A stretch of 64,000 nt of DNA, taken from positions 434,001-498,000 of the forward strand of contig JAMXBD010000114.1 in assembly GCA_024138025.1 (NCBI GenBank), given 5' to 3'. Shown in pieces: positions 10,800 through 23,640 of this stretch; the first letter of the stretch is position 1; each line of letters starts with the position of its first letter. Made by a program: the position numbers and the translations under genes. The stretch is from Combretum micranthum. Taxonomy: Eukaryota; Streptophyta; Magnoliopsida; Myrtales; Combretaceae. Under the pieces are notes generated by a model. The model worked only from the letters and a program-made list of their open reading frames with translations, searched no databases and had not been told where the DNA came from.

Positions 10800-11760
10800 A
10801 TTTGAGATCATTGATGTTAATTTGTTATCATGTCCAACTAAAATGCATAGGCTATACATGCCATTATCACTATATTAAAGTCCACAGGTTTTTCTCTAGA
10901 CTTAATAGATTACGGTTAAATTGTGAGATTATTCATCATTTTTTTTTCTCTTTTTATACCTATTATTACAACAAGGAAGGGGATCTAAGCATGGTTCATT
11001 CCATTTAGGAGAGTAGCGATAATACCATTAGCTATAAGCCATTGATGTTCATCAAAATATCTGTCATTATTTTTGTGACTAAAATTATCCTTATTGTTTG
11101 ATCAGTAACCAAGATAAAATAAATTTAATTAGAATAAAACAAATTAGTTTCTGTTATTTATGTTTTATTGATTTATATCTTATTTATACACTATTTGGAT
11201 TGTTGTTCACTTAGGTAAATAGTTTTTTAATCTTTTCTTAATTTCACATAAAATTGCTATTATTGTATTTAATTGCATTTTAAGCACAAGATAACCATGA
11301 AATAGATAACAAATTCATATCGCTTATAAATTATTGTTTAAAAGCTTATAGCACAAGTTTTGTCAGTCTTGGGAAACTTTCTTAATGCATTATGTTGGAT
11401 GTTAAATATTGATCCTCCCATCATACTTTACAATTCTCCAATTTCCTTATATTATTATTTCTTTTTCATGTAATTTTGTTGAATTATTGAATTTGAACCT
11501 ATTGATTTTCATTTAATATTGTTTGCAACTAAAATGAATAGGCCATATAAGTCATTATCATGGCATTAAAATCTATGGATTTTTCAATAAAAAAAAAACG
11601 TTTTTGGATTGTAACTAATAGATTATTGTTAAATTACGGGATTATCAATGAGAAATTTATTGCCAAAAATTTTGTGACTATTTTAAGTACCTCAATAATA
11701 CCGTTGATTTTATTTACCAACATATAAGAAGCACTTATCAATGCTATATAGTGTTCGAAA
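10800..11760. repeat. Dispersed repeat family C, two local copies
   Basis: About 10830-11200 and 11525-11700 share CAACTAAAATG(C/A)ATAGGC, then a ATTATCA..ATTAAA block, TAATAGATTA and TTTTGTGACTA. A third related copy lies at about 24570-24800 and a weaker one at about 12590-12700. The copies are diverged, non-coding and without clear ends. Confidence 0.45.
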
Positions 11761-13924
11761 AAGTTAGTGAAAATTTCCATAATAAGTAGAAATGTAACCA
11801 AGGAGGGTTTGGGACAAGTTATATAAGACCTAAACCCTACCCATTTTCATATAGAATATCTCAAATCTGACCTTAAATCCTATAGGATTTTAGCGTAATA
11901 CCAAAACCTGCTCCTATAGGACATCTGATTGACTCATTCCACGTAGTTATCCTATTTGACCCAATTAGGAATAATTTAACCCAAAAAATAAATAATGAAA
12001 TCCAAGTCAAGCTATTTAAATAAAGAAGAATTTCTCTAAAAATATTTAGAAAAAATAGTTTTTTCTCGTTTTCCAAACAAAAAATCAACATATTATTTTT
12101 TTAAAAGTAAACAATTACACATAACATAACAAAAAAATATATAATGTACTATATATAAATATTAGTTTAATCTAGGTAAATAAAAAACTATGATTTGAGC
12201 TTTAAAAATCATATCATAATTAATATGGGTTGTCATGGAAAGTGCCAAAGATTCTAACTCTCTAAAATTTTGTTTTGAATTTGAACTAAAATTTTCATCT
12301 AATTTTTTTTAATTTTATTATATTTTGATGCATCAAGTTTCCCATCGGGTCATAATCATGACCTACGATCAACCTTAAAGCCTATAAGGTCTTAAGAAAT
12401 TTCCCAAACCCAATCCTATACCCTATGGGATTTTTAAAGGGTGGGATACTTTATAATGGCTAATCTGATTGCATTCATAATAAAAGCATAGTTTTTCCAC
12501 ATTAGTAAATAAAAAAAATGGTGTTAAGAAGCTAATAAAAAAAAGGTTATAAAAAGTTTGATTAAGTATTATATTGATTATTTTTAGGTTTAGATAACTA
12601 TGTTTAACTAAAACAAAACAAATGAGTCCATATGTATGTTCTATCTGTTTATGTTTTCACTTATACGTAATAGCATGAGACAATAGTTTTAATTCTTCCT
12701 TTGTTCTATATACTGTTATTGTTATAATGTTTAGTTACATTTTAAATACCAAATAGCTAGGAAATAAATAAAAACTAACTAATCCATCTTATATAATAAA
12801 TATTCTATTATTACAATATGGTATAATTAATATTTTGCAATTATTTGATTTATATAGTAATTATCACACCTCTATGAATTTCTATAAAATTATAATTTAA
12901 TTCTCTCTTATTCTATATGAAAAATGTTAGATCTCACATGAAATTAGCTGAGGTTGCATCACCAATTTTTTTTTTGTCCTTCTTTTTCATTTTTTTGCTT
13001 TTTTTTTACTTTATTTTTTAGGATTATTCTAAAACTAGAATAATAAACCTGTAAGTAAAGGAAAGTTTTGGTGGCTTAGAGTATTATTTAGGCCACTTTG
13101 ATGCTTAAATTAGTGAAAGGTTTGAGGATGTTAATTAGCAGAGATTAAGGTAAGAGAGTAGCAAAAGATTCATACCTAACCCCCTGGAGCTAGTTATAAA
13201 GAGAACTGAATTGGTCACTAATAAAAATTATCTCAAGTTATGATGGTTATTGTGAGTAGATACCTTGTATCTTAACATTGTTGTGGGTGGTTATCTTGAT
13301 TGAGATAGCTATCATTGAGATTGTCAAGGATTGTAAATTAAATAACTTAAAATAATATAAAATAAATATAAATATGAATGTAAGGAATAAGGATTTTCAT
13401 TGAGATTTCAAATGTTTAAAAATGAATTGTAACCGCTTTTTTCTTCTTCCTTCTCATATTATTGACTACACTCTCTCTCTATCTATATATATATAGTGTT
13501 TGGCAAAAAAAAAAAAAAACAAAATCTTAAGGTAAATTATCACCTCTTTAGAATCATTTTACCATTCTGATGAATCAAATAAGGGAATGATGAGATATTA
13601 ATATCTCAATTTGAACAACACAATTCTATAGTCGAATCGACAAACCGAGAGGAATTTCTAGAAAAACTCAAGAAGAAATAGTTGTTATAAATTAGAAGTA
13701 AGGGATAGTGAGAAGTATAGAATGAAATCAAAATGTAAACAAGGATTGTTGCAATTACGATCTTTTAATGGTTCTTCCATTAAAGAATGTGAAATATGTT
13801 GGTTTTACCCTAAGGAATGTGTAGATCTAGTTGGTTTTTAATGTATAGAAACAAAACAAGAAAAAATTGCGTGAAAAGAGGGATTTATAGAAGTACACGA
13901 CCCATAAGACCATGCATCGGATTA
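11761..13924. other. Intergenic, no gene seen
   Basis: No credible coding frame. Holds poly-T and poly-A runs, a short TC/TA microsatellite near 13471-13497 and a poly-A run near 13507. The nature of 13500-13924, next to the gypsy LTR, is unclear. Confidence 0.5.
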
Positions 13925-14389
13925 TGTATCTATTACAATTAGAGAGCATATTATAACTAGAGGATAGAGGTCAAGAAGACAACCTAAGTGGTTACATAAC
14001 TTACTAGTTAAGCAGCTCAACTAATAATAGTTGAAGTAACAAATTAGCAGTTATATGAAAGAAATAATTAGATCTATTGAAGATCTTACTTGTACATGGA
14101 AGTCCATACCAATAAAGAAAGTGAAAAGGTGAAAATCATCTTTTGGCCCCATAATAGTGGTGTCTTTGTGACTCAATTGTCTGGTGGACTCGAACACACC
14201 AATACGTGCATAATTTCCAACAAGCATGAGAGTAAACATTGCTAGAGAAACAAAGAGAGATGAAAGAAATTAGGATTAAGGTTTGTACATGACTTTAGCG
14301 TAGACAGGTGGCAAGAAAAGAGAGATGGACGTGAGAAAGAATATACTACAGTAGTAGATTAGGACAAAAGTGTTGATAAGGATATATCA
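13925..14389 (+). repeat. 5' LTR of gypsy element 1
   Basis: 465 bp that align end to end with 20233-20699. Shared landmarks include AAGAAGACAACCTAAGTGG, AAGATCTTACTTGTA and CACACCAATAC. It begins TGTATC and ends ATCA. It is followed directly by TTTGGTGCTCTCATC, a plausible primer-binding region. Divergence from the partner LTR is obvious by eye, so the insertion is old. Confidence 0.75.
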
Positions 14390-17300
14390 TTTGGTGCTCT
14401 CATCATGCTTGATCTTCTCACAATTGCACCTGAAACAAGATCAATTTTGTTAGATGAAAAATTAGAGAAATTACGACAAAACTTAAATCCAGAAATGGAT
14501 TGTAAGCTTGCTGCTTTCATGGAAACTATAAATTAAACTATTACTATAAGTTTGCAAAATATAGGGAATCAAATTTAAGGGATGTTATCACAAGGGTCAA
14601 ATGGAGGAGAGTCATCACTTTCTAATGACAACATCTATGATTCCATTTTGAAATGAATCAAGCTTAATGGAGTGGATCTATTAGGGTAAACATTTAAGAC
14701 AGAGCGATTCTTGAACATTCATAAAATATTTGAGGAAGAGACGGTGATAATTGCGCCATTTACATTAGAGGAGAAAGCTTTAGAATGGTATCAATGGATG
14801 GAAAATAATTATAAAATTTCTACCTATATCGCATTCAAGAAAGCTATGAAAGAGCGCTCTAGGCCATCTCTTTATGAGGATGTGTAGGGTCAATTATCTA
14901 AACTGATGCAATCCTCTTCGGTTAATGATTATCAATCAAATTTTGAAGCATTATCCAACAAAGTAGTGGGCTTATCTAATAGTTTCTTACTTAGTTGTCT
15001 TATTTTGGGTCTTAAATCCTATTTGAAATGATAATTGTAAATATATCGACCTTTTGATATGATGCAAACCATTTCTTTGGCTAAGCTACATGAAGTCAAA
15101 TACCAAGATTAGTATGCTTTCACATCAACATACTCAGATAAATCTTCCTTAAACACTAAACCATCCTCTAATACACTTCAATTTTCTAAGCCTCTCACTT
15201 CGTTTCAAAACCCCTTTTCAAATTTCAACTCAGATACTAAATCTCCAATTCCTATTAAGAAACTATATGATAGCAAGAAGGGAAAAAGGTTTGTATTATA
15301 ATTGTGATAAAAAATTTGTAAGAATTACAATGTAAGGGTGAATTTTTACTAATAATGATGGGTAAGAATGATAGTAGGCAAAACGATAATGTAGTAGGTA
15401 TAACATTAAGTATACAGCCTCATATTAGTGACGATTTTTTGGATGCAGTAACAATCAACTATCATGCTTTATCAGATATGCATATTCCTAAGACATTGCA
15501 TTTTATAGGAGTTATCAATAATAAATCAATGTCTATGTTTGGTAGATAGTGATAATATACATAATTTCTTGCAACTAAGATTAATTAAACATTTAAATTT
15601 GGTTGTGATTCCAATATATTCTTTTCATGTTATGATTGATGATGGAATAAGATGATTTGTGAGGGAATGTGTGCAGATGTGCTTGTGGTCATTCAAAATT
15701 TGACTTCTTGGAGTTCATTTTTTACAAAGTCTAGGACATACAACCATTGATTATGATGCTTTGTATATGGAATTCATGTACCAAGGATCTAAGGTGTTGT
15801 TGATAGGGGATAATTCTATAATAATAGCAATTTCACATTCTCGATTACGAAGAATAGTTCAAACAGATGCTATTGCTTATTATTGCCAGTTGGTAGCTCG
15901 GACATCATGGTCTTCACTAAGTTTTGCTAGTAATACTACTTTTAAGGAGGTACTGGGCAAACACTCTAAGGTTTTTGAGATACCTACATCATTGCACTTA
16001 AAAGGAGTGTCTAACATCGAATTCATTTGATCAATGATTTGAAAGTTAATATGAAGCCATATAGATATCCCATTTGCAAAAAAAAAGAACAAAAGGAAAT
16101 TCAAAAAACAAGTAAGAGACATGTTAGCTTAGGGTATCATTAAAGATAGTACAAATCATTCTTCCTCATTAGTATTATTGATTAAGAAAAAGGATGGCAC
16201 TTGACATTTTTGTATTGACTATAGGGCTCTCCACAATGTAAACATTAAGGATGAATTTCCAATTCCCACAATAAACAAATTGTTGGATGAATTGTATGGT
16301 GTCAAAATTTTTTCTAAACTTGATTTACGTTCTAGTTGCCATTAGAAACGGATGCATGATGATGATATTGAAAAAACAACATTTAGTACCCATGAAGGCC
16401 ATCATGAATTTTCTGTAATGCCTTTTGGTTTAAGTAATGCTCTAGCTATATTTCAAACTATTATGAATAGTATTTTCAGGCCTTTTTAAAGAAAATTCAC
16501 GATCCTATTTTATGATGACATTTTTGTTTATAGTAAGAATGAGCATGATCATTCCTAACATTTGGAGAAAGTCTTACAGTTGTTGTTGGTTAATGAACTT
16601 TTTTTTTTTTAAAGTCCAAATGTCATTTTAGCCAAACTCAAATTGAGTATGTAAGTCATATTATCATGGTGGTGTTGGAAATTTAAGGATTTAAAAAGGA
16701 GAATTGTAGTGGAAACTTTTAATTTTTCTCTTTTTAAAAACTTACAAAATCCCTAAATCACAACTAGGGTCCATGCGATTCATTAAATCGATAAGGACAA
16801 TGATTTTATCTTATGCAAATCTCAATCATGTTTGTAAAGCAGAATTGTAGGTGTTACAATCCCGTGAGTTCCTTTTATGGTATCCACACGAATGAACACA
16901 TCAAATGGATCTTTGTATGCTAGCACTCAAAACAATTATAGATCAGTCCGGGAATACCTTACAAAAGCTATTGTGTTTTCTTTTTCTGGGTGTGCAAAGT
17001 TTCTCTATAGATTTAATGTGACGGCCAGTGTTGTTAACCCTAGATAAGTGTTATAGTGTCGTCTTATATTGATAATGATATCCTCATGAATAAGGATATT
17101 GACGTTAATGTGATCCTTAATCCAATTATGGTTTTTCTAAATTAAAAAACATATGCCCTTTTAATCATCCTATGCAAAATAGTGATGATTACCATTTATT
17201 ATTCTTAACTAATTAATATTAATCAGTAAATAAATAATTAGATAATTCCTGCTGGGCTTTTTTAAACTAAACCCATGACCCATTTGATTCATTCTTTATG

Positions 17301-20232
17301 TATGACTCTATAAATTCACTTAATGTTGGCAGAAAGCTAAAAAATCTTTTTCTGCTCCACAAATATAAGTAGCCTCTAACAATGTGCTATGTCTATCCAA
17401 ATTAAGTGAAGATCAACGATCCAACTTTACCTTTTAAATAGTCAATTCTTTAGTCCCTTTGTCACACAATGTTTTATGATCAAACATGACACATGGATCA
17501 TGTCACTCATATATTGTTTAACCACAAGTTTTCTTGATTTCATAGTTTGGCCAAATAAACCAAATGTTGTTGATAACTCCTTGTCAATCAATTTTCACAT
17601 AGCTATGCATTTTTCTCTATCTCACTCTTTAAGTGGGCCTTGAAGATATCTCTCTCAAATTAATGAGAGGGACAGATTTATTCATAAATACTCATATCTC
17701 TCAATATAATTTATTCTATATCTAATCACAACCTTGTGATAATCCAATTAAAGATGATGGAGATCCAAATCAAAACATGAAAATCACTATGTAGGGATCC
17801 ATACTATTATCGGGTCAAGGACTAAAATAGTGATATTAGGAAGAGAAGACTCATAACAAAGATTCATATGATACTCTCATGGTAGGTTGATTCAATACAA
17901 TGTACTCTTAAATGCATCTATATGTTGACTTGATATCCCATAGCCATGATCAATAAAATACGATCATCGATCGACCAACATGCAAGTCTTACTTCATTAT
18001 CGTTTCATATCAGTGACTAGGGATAATTTAGAATAGTATTATTATCATCTTATAGTTTTATTATTAAAGTCACACACTTTAATGATATAAAAAAGAATAA
18101 ACTATTCAATGAAACCTTTTATCATGTCATAAGACCATTAATAATAACATGATAGTAAAATGGTTTATTAGATATGGATATAAGTACAAATAACAATAAA
18201 TATCTTAATGCCCTAGGGCACATCACTAGCAATTAAAAGAGTTACAACTAGATCCATCTAAAGTTAAAGCTGAAAACAATTGGCCTAAGCCATTGATAAT
18301 TAAGGATATGAGAGCTTTTTTAGGTTTATTAAGGTATGATTGTTGGTTCATTAAGGAGAATACATCAATCACTAGACCACTTATTGATATGTTACAAAAT
18401 CTTAAATTTGATTAGTTACAACAATAATTGAAGCTTTTAATAAGTTGAAGGATGCTTTGTGTTCGACACCAATCCTTTAATTATTGGATTTTACCCAACA
18501 ATTTATGGTAAAGACTGATGCGTTAGATTTTGGTATTAGAGTTATTTTATTACAAAAGAATAAGCCAATGGCTTATTTTAGTAAGAAAATATCAATTCAT
18601 TTGAGAAATGCTTCATCAATTTATTATCTAAACGGATCATAGGAGTTTGCAAGAAATTTTGAGTCAAGTGATTCAAACATAGGAGCAATAGAAGCATCTA
18701 TCCAAATTATTAGGTTACAAATATACTATAACTCATAAGTCTTGATCATATAACACTATTGTGGATACTTTGTCTAGGTAAGAAAGTGATAAGGGGTCTT
18801 ATTGTGGCATTTCATCCCCTTCATTTAATTTTATTAATGATTTAAAGGAGTATTTGACAATACTAGTTATGATAAATTGATGTTTGACTTAAACAAAGAC
18901 ATCGATTAAAGAGGAACCTTCAACTAACTAACATACTGTTATATTGTAGAAGCAGTTTTTTTTTTTTTTTAATGTTTCATTCTTCTCTTATTCCATTCTT
19001 TTTACATAAGTTGCAACATGCCTTAACGTTAGATTATTTTGGTGTATTGAAGACTTTTAAATGACTATCTGATACTTTTTATTGGAAGGCATGAAAGCAA
19101 TGTGGAGAAAGTTGTGAAAGCTTATATTGTTTGTCAGCAAGTCAAATATGTTTCTATGTCTCTAGCTGGACTTTTGCATGCATTACCTATTCCTAAAAGG
19201 ATTGGGAGGACGTATCTATAAAAATCATTACATCTTTGCTTATATTCTAGGGTTTTGCGGTTGTTTGTGTAGTAGTGGATAGATTGACAAAGTATTGTTG
19301 CGTAAGGGCATTACTTACTCATTTTAATGCAACTCAAGTGGTTGTGTTGTTTATTAACGTTGTCGTTACATGGCTTTCTTAGAATGATTGTATCAAACTA
19401 TGATTTGGTGTTCACAAGTTTTTTTTTTAAATTTTTTATTATGGAATTTTTCAAGTTAAGTGGTACAACTTTGAATTTTTGTTCATCTTGTCATCCTTAA
19501 TCAAACGGCAAAATAATGGTTTTATACAGTATTGCTTCGTAGTTATATTATGGATTATCCTGATAGATGGGTTCAATAATTACCATGGGCGAAATATTCT
19601 TATAATACTTCTTTCCATGACGGGTGTATGGTAGATAACCATCTACTCTTACTTCCTATTTTAGGGGAGATTTTAAATTCGAGGCCACTAATACTGAACT
19701 TCAAGATAGAGATGTGTTACTTAAGCTCCTTTGTGAACTTTTAGTGGAAGCACAACTGCAAATGAAGATGATTGCTCACAAGCATTGATCAGATGTCTCA
19801 TATGAAATTGGTGATCTACTTTTCATTAAATTACAATCATACAAGTAGGTGTCTTTTTGATAAGGCCATCATAAACTTTCTAAAAGGTTTTTTGGACCCG
19901 GTAAGATACATTAGCTCAGTTGCCTACAAGTTGAAGTTGCCTTCTAATGCCCATATTCATTATGTTTTTTTATGTGTCCATTCTTAAGAAGGCTTATGGT
20001 GCTTTTTATCTTAAGTTGGAATTACCTCCTATTGCTATTGACAATTATCTAGTTTATAAGCATTGTAGTAACTAGATTTAGAATTATTTGTTGATGGGCT
20101 TATTGGTGAGATAGGTTTTAGTCCAATAGTTAGGGTTACAAATAAAGGACACTTCGTAGGACGATTATGACACTTTCAACAATAGTATCCACATCTCAAC
20201 CTTGCGAACAAGGCCTTTTTTGATGAGAGGAA
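14390..20232 (+). pseudogene. Decayed Ty3/gypsy Gag-Pol, internal region of element 1
   Basis: Plus-strand fragments occur in the Ty3/gypsy order. Gag-like text starts near 14405 and runs through 14650-15060 (ALEWYQWM). A protease-like segment at about 15375-15620 has the expected VDSG motif altered to VDSD. Reverse transcriptase is at about 16080-16670, with [16 protein letters not shown] and an FYDDIFVYS catalytic box. RNase H is at about 18470-18700 (VKTDALDFG). An integrase zinc-finger relic (VCQQVKY) lies near 19130, and a C-terminal region at about 19770-20000 contains EIGDLLFIKLQ. Stops and frameshifts occur throughout, and 16673-18222 is foreign. Not functional. Confidence 0.85.
16673..18222 (+). 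mobile_element. Insertion in gypsy 1, probable solo LTR (about 1.55 kb)
   Basis: The reverse transcriptase text breaks off after IEYVSHIIM at about 16667 and resumes with DPSKVKAE near 18250, so about 1.55 kb lies inside the polyprotein. The insert starts TGTTGGAAAT and ends near CTAGGGCACA, consistent with TG...CA LTR ends, and has no coding sequence. Boundaries are uncertain by about ten bases. A start at 16667 with an end at 18220 would give an imperfect 5-bp TSD (TATCA/CATCA). A solo LTR from unequal recombination is the simplest reading. Confidence 0.6.
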
Positions 20233-20699
20233 GACATCTATTACAACTAGAGAACAAATTACAACTAAAGACAAATGTTAAGAAGACAACCTAAGTGGTT
20301 ACATGACTTTACTAGTTAAGTAGCTCAACTAATAGTAGTTGAAGTAACAAATTATCAGTTATATAGTAAAAATAACCAGATCCATTAAAGATCTTACTTG
20401 TAAATGGAAGTGCATATAAATAAAGAAAGTAAAAAGGGAAAACCATCTTTTAGACTGAAATAGCGGCGTCCTTGTGACTCAAGAGTTTGATGGACTCAAA
20501 CACACCAATACATGCATAATTTGCAACAAACACGAGAGTAAATATTAATAAAAAAACAAATAGAGATGAAAGAAATTGGGGCTAGGGTTTGCACATGACC
20601 TTAGCATGGAGAGGCTATGAAAAAAGAGAGAAAAGCAAGGGAGTGAGTTTATATACTTTAGTTTTGAAATAAGCCAAAAGTGTTAATAAAGATCCATCG
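20233..20699 (+). repeat. 3' LTR of gypsy element 1
   Basis: 467 bp matching 13925-14389. It is preceded by TGATGAGAGGAAGA, a degenerate purine tract in the polypurine-tract position. The end reads GATCCATCG, eroded from a CA end. No clear TSD matches the left flank. Confidence 0.75.
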
Positions 20700-21889
20700 G
20701 TATCTCTCTATGTTTTGACTAAAAAGAAATCCCTGAAGTGTAAGACTTATGCATGAGCCATGCACTAAGGCGTATACATCACTATGGCTCAAAATGTTAT
20801 GTTTGAAAAATGCACCTAAAGTACACTTGCCATGTAGTGCTCATGCACCTTTCCATGACTTTGTTTTCTTTGTCTAAGCGATACATAACCTTATACCGAT
20901 ATGTATACTAGTTCATGCACATTATAACACCTTCTAAAAAGCCTTTTTCGTGCTTAAAAATAATTGAAATTAGTTTAACTCTTTCTTTTAGGATTAAAGC
21001 ATATTCTAAGACCTTGTGAATCTAGATAAAGTGGGATAAAAGTAAGAATTATAGGAATGTAATAAGAGTCGAGTTTAATATATGTATGTATAAGAGTTTG
21101 AGTGACTTAATTGTGTGTGCTTAGGTAATGGAATCTAGTATTTGGAACGAAACAACTATCCAGGTGTATATATTTCCTTATTCGATCATTGTGCTTGATA
21201 GAATAAATTAATAACTTAACTAATGCTATATCAGACAATAAATATTGTATGTAGTATATGCTTGGTTGTTGTATGTCAGAGAGTATTGATAATTTCAATG
21301 CGATATCATGATGATCTTTGTATGATGTTGTCCTATGTGGAGTTGCATCTACATATGATTAAAGGTAGATCTAGGTTTTAGAATCATTGGCTCATGGATG
21401 TTAAAGAGTACCAAGCATTATATATGTATAAACTATATATGTGTATGCTATCGAGATACTAAGTTATCTATGTAGTGCTTGATGGATTCAAAAACAAAAT
21501 AACAACGGACTGTTTGCTGTTAGACATATGTATGCATGTGATTGAATTGTGCTCACCAATGCAATTGTACTTGTGGTAGTATTGTATTAGGCTTTAAGTA
21601 ATTTTTTTCCAGGTTTAGGTAGTAATTATCATGTTTGATCTCCTTGGATATGATGTGGTTATGGATTATAAGGAAGATGCTAGTAATGATGACTATCTTA
21701 CCGATGAGTAGAGCTTTTGAGATATAGACTCATTATGTTTTCCTTAATGTTCTTTAAGCATTCGTGCACCTAGTTGTTAGTTAAAGCTTAGACATGATTC
21801 CTTGTGTGTTTTATGATTTGCCGTGTAACTTCTTAAACTGAGTGTGTTATTAGCCTCCATTTGTCCTTACTAGAGATGGACATACTAAG
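20700..21889. other. Intergenic, no gene seen
   Basis: Short frames only. The stretch near 21600-21730 (CCAGGTTTAGGTAGTAATT) resembles the 3' part of long gypsy LTRs, but no boundary can be drawn. Confidence 0.4.
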
Positions 21890-23640
21890 CCTCAAGTCCT
21901 ATTAAACCACAATAAAACCAAAGATAACTCCAATATCTCACATTAATTAAAGGTTCCATCATATTCATTAATGTTATTAATGAAACATTAAAAAAACTAA
22001 GTTGGCATAAATCAAACACCAACTTAAATCCAACTTAGAAACATCATATGAAAAGTCTCATAACTTAAAAGAATCATAAAGTAAAAATTTTCAACTTTAG
22101 GACTTTATAACTCTAGCTATCTCAATGACTCTACTATCATCGTTTTCATAATCCATGTAAATATCATAATAGGTCAAATAAAAAACCATTAGATCATCAC
22201 CTATTCCTGAAAAATTAAAAAGGAATAAGCGCAAGGCCCAGTATGCCAAACCACAACTATATGTGCATGAATAAATAACATACACATTCACATGCAACAT
22301 GGTAATACATGCAACAGTCATAGTTTATTATCTTTGATTTGGTCAGGCAATCATATAGTTTAGAACCATTTGCAACTAGCCTAAACCTAGAGTATCTCGT
22401 GACTCTATGATAAGCAACTACACATATACATATATAGATGTGGATATATATACATTGGGTATTCGTCAATACCCTAGGTACTGTACTCGTACCACTTCTA
22501 GATTATCGGAATTCTTTTTATGTGCAACTCCCTGGGACAATGATACATATAGATCATTAAGGCACCGTCCTAGTAACATCGATACTGCCGGTCCACTAAA
22601 TCCAGCCAAGTACAAACAACAAACACTTATAAAGCCAGATAATGTTAAGTTTATTTGCAGTATCTAAGCCTACACTCATAAGCAACAACCAAGGTTAAGA
22701 CATACTCGATACAATGCTCGAGCAGTTAACTCAACAAAACCAATATCACTTGATCACATGTAACAAATACTTACTCAAAACTTGATTTTAATAAGAAAAA
22801 ACATAATTCTAAGGTTATCTCGCCTCTAAGCCATCAAGAACTACAACTACTCTTGGTCTAGATGTATTTTCCTACTTAGGTTTAGGTGTATTGGTGTTAA
22901 GTTAAGAGTTGAGGTGTTTGGGAAAGTCAAAACAAGGATAAAAAGAAGGTTACAACATACCCCTATCGACCACCCGTGATGGAGGGCATGAAAGGCTTAG
23001 GAGAAAAAGAAAACAAGAAACACCCTTATCACACTCGTTATGGGGATCGTGATGGCCATTACGGCTCTATCACGGTTGTGAAGAGGGTGATGATGGCCAT
23101 CATGGCCTCTGTCACAGGCGTGATTGGCTAAGACTCGTGACTTCTAAGGAGATCATGGCCTTGTCACAACCGCGACCCTTGTTTGCACTCTATTTTGCTC
23201 CAAAATGCGAAAAAAATCTCTTTATGGATTTTAAACCAAATAAAAACTCCAATTAAAATTCTATCAATATATAAATAGTTTATAAGCATGATAACTGGAT
23301 TTCAAATGACTTTTTTCTCTTTTCTTTAGAAATCAACAATCGCAACCACTAACAAGAAGGCTTAGGATTTTCCAATTTCTCTCCAAAAGCACGAAAACCT
23401 TTAACATACGACAACACAAAACTCAGAAAAAGATGACTCCTACAGATTATCTAAAGATCGAAAAGAAGAAAACTTACTTAGTTCTTTGACTTGCGTTGCT
23501 CTTTGGATCGAGATACTAGCTTCTAAGAGTTTTAGGGTTAGGTTCTTATGAAACTGCTGCAGAAATATGCATATATATTTAGGTAGAGAGGAATGGCTAT
23601 TTTGCCCTCTTATTTAACAACAAAAGACACTCCCTTATCC
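21890..23640. repeat. Possible remnant of a long gypsy-type LTR
   Basis: This non-coding block has a GC-richer part (about 22450-23180) with repeated GTGATGG/CATCACG-like words, and phrases such as GGCCCAGTATGCC that I associate with long LTRs of plant gypsy (Tekay/Del-like) elements. It has a similar style to 41092-44681. No paired LTR, TSD or internal domain was found, so this is a resemblance call. Confidence 0.3.

Noticed and set aside
20233..20704. TSD for gypsy 1
   Set aside because: Flanks read GATTA on the left and GTATC on the right; these do not match, so no TSD is claimed.
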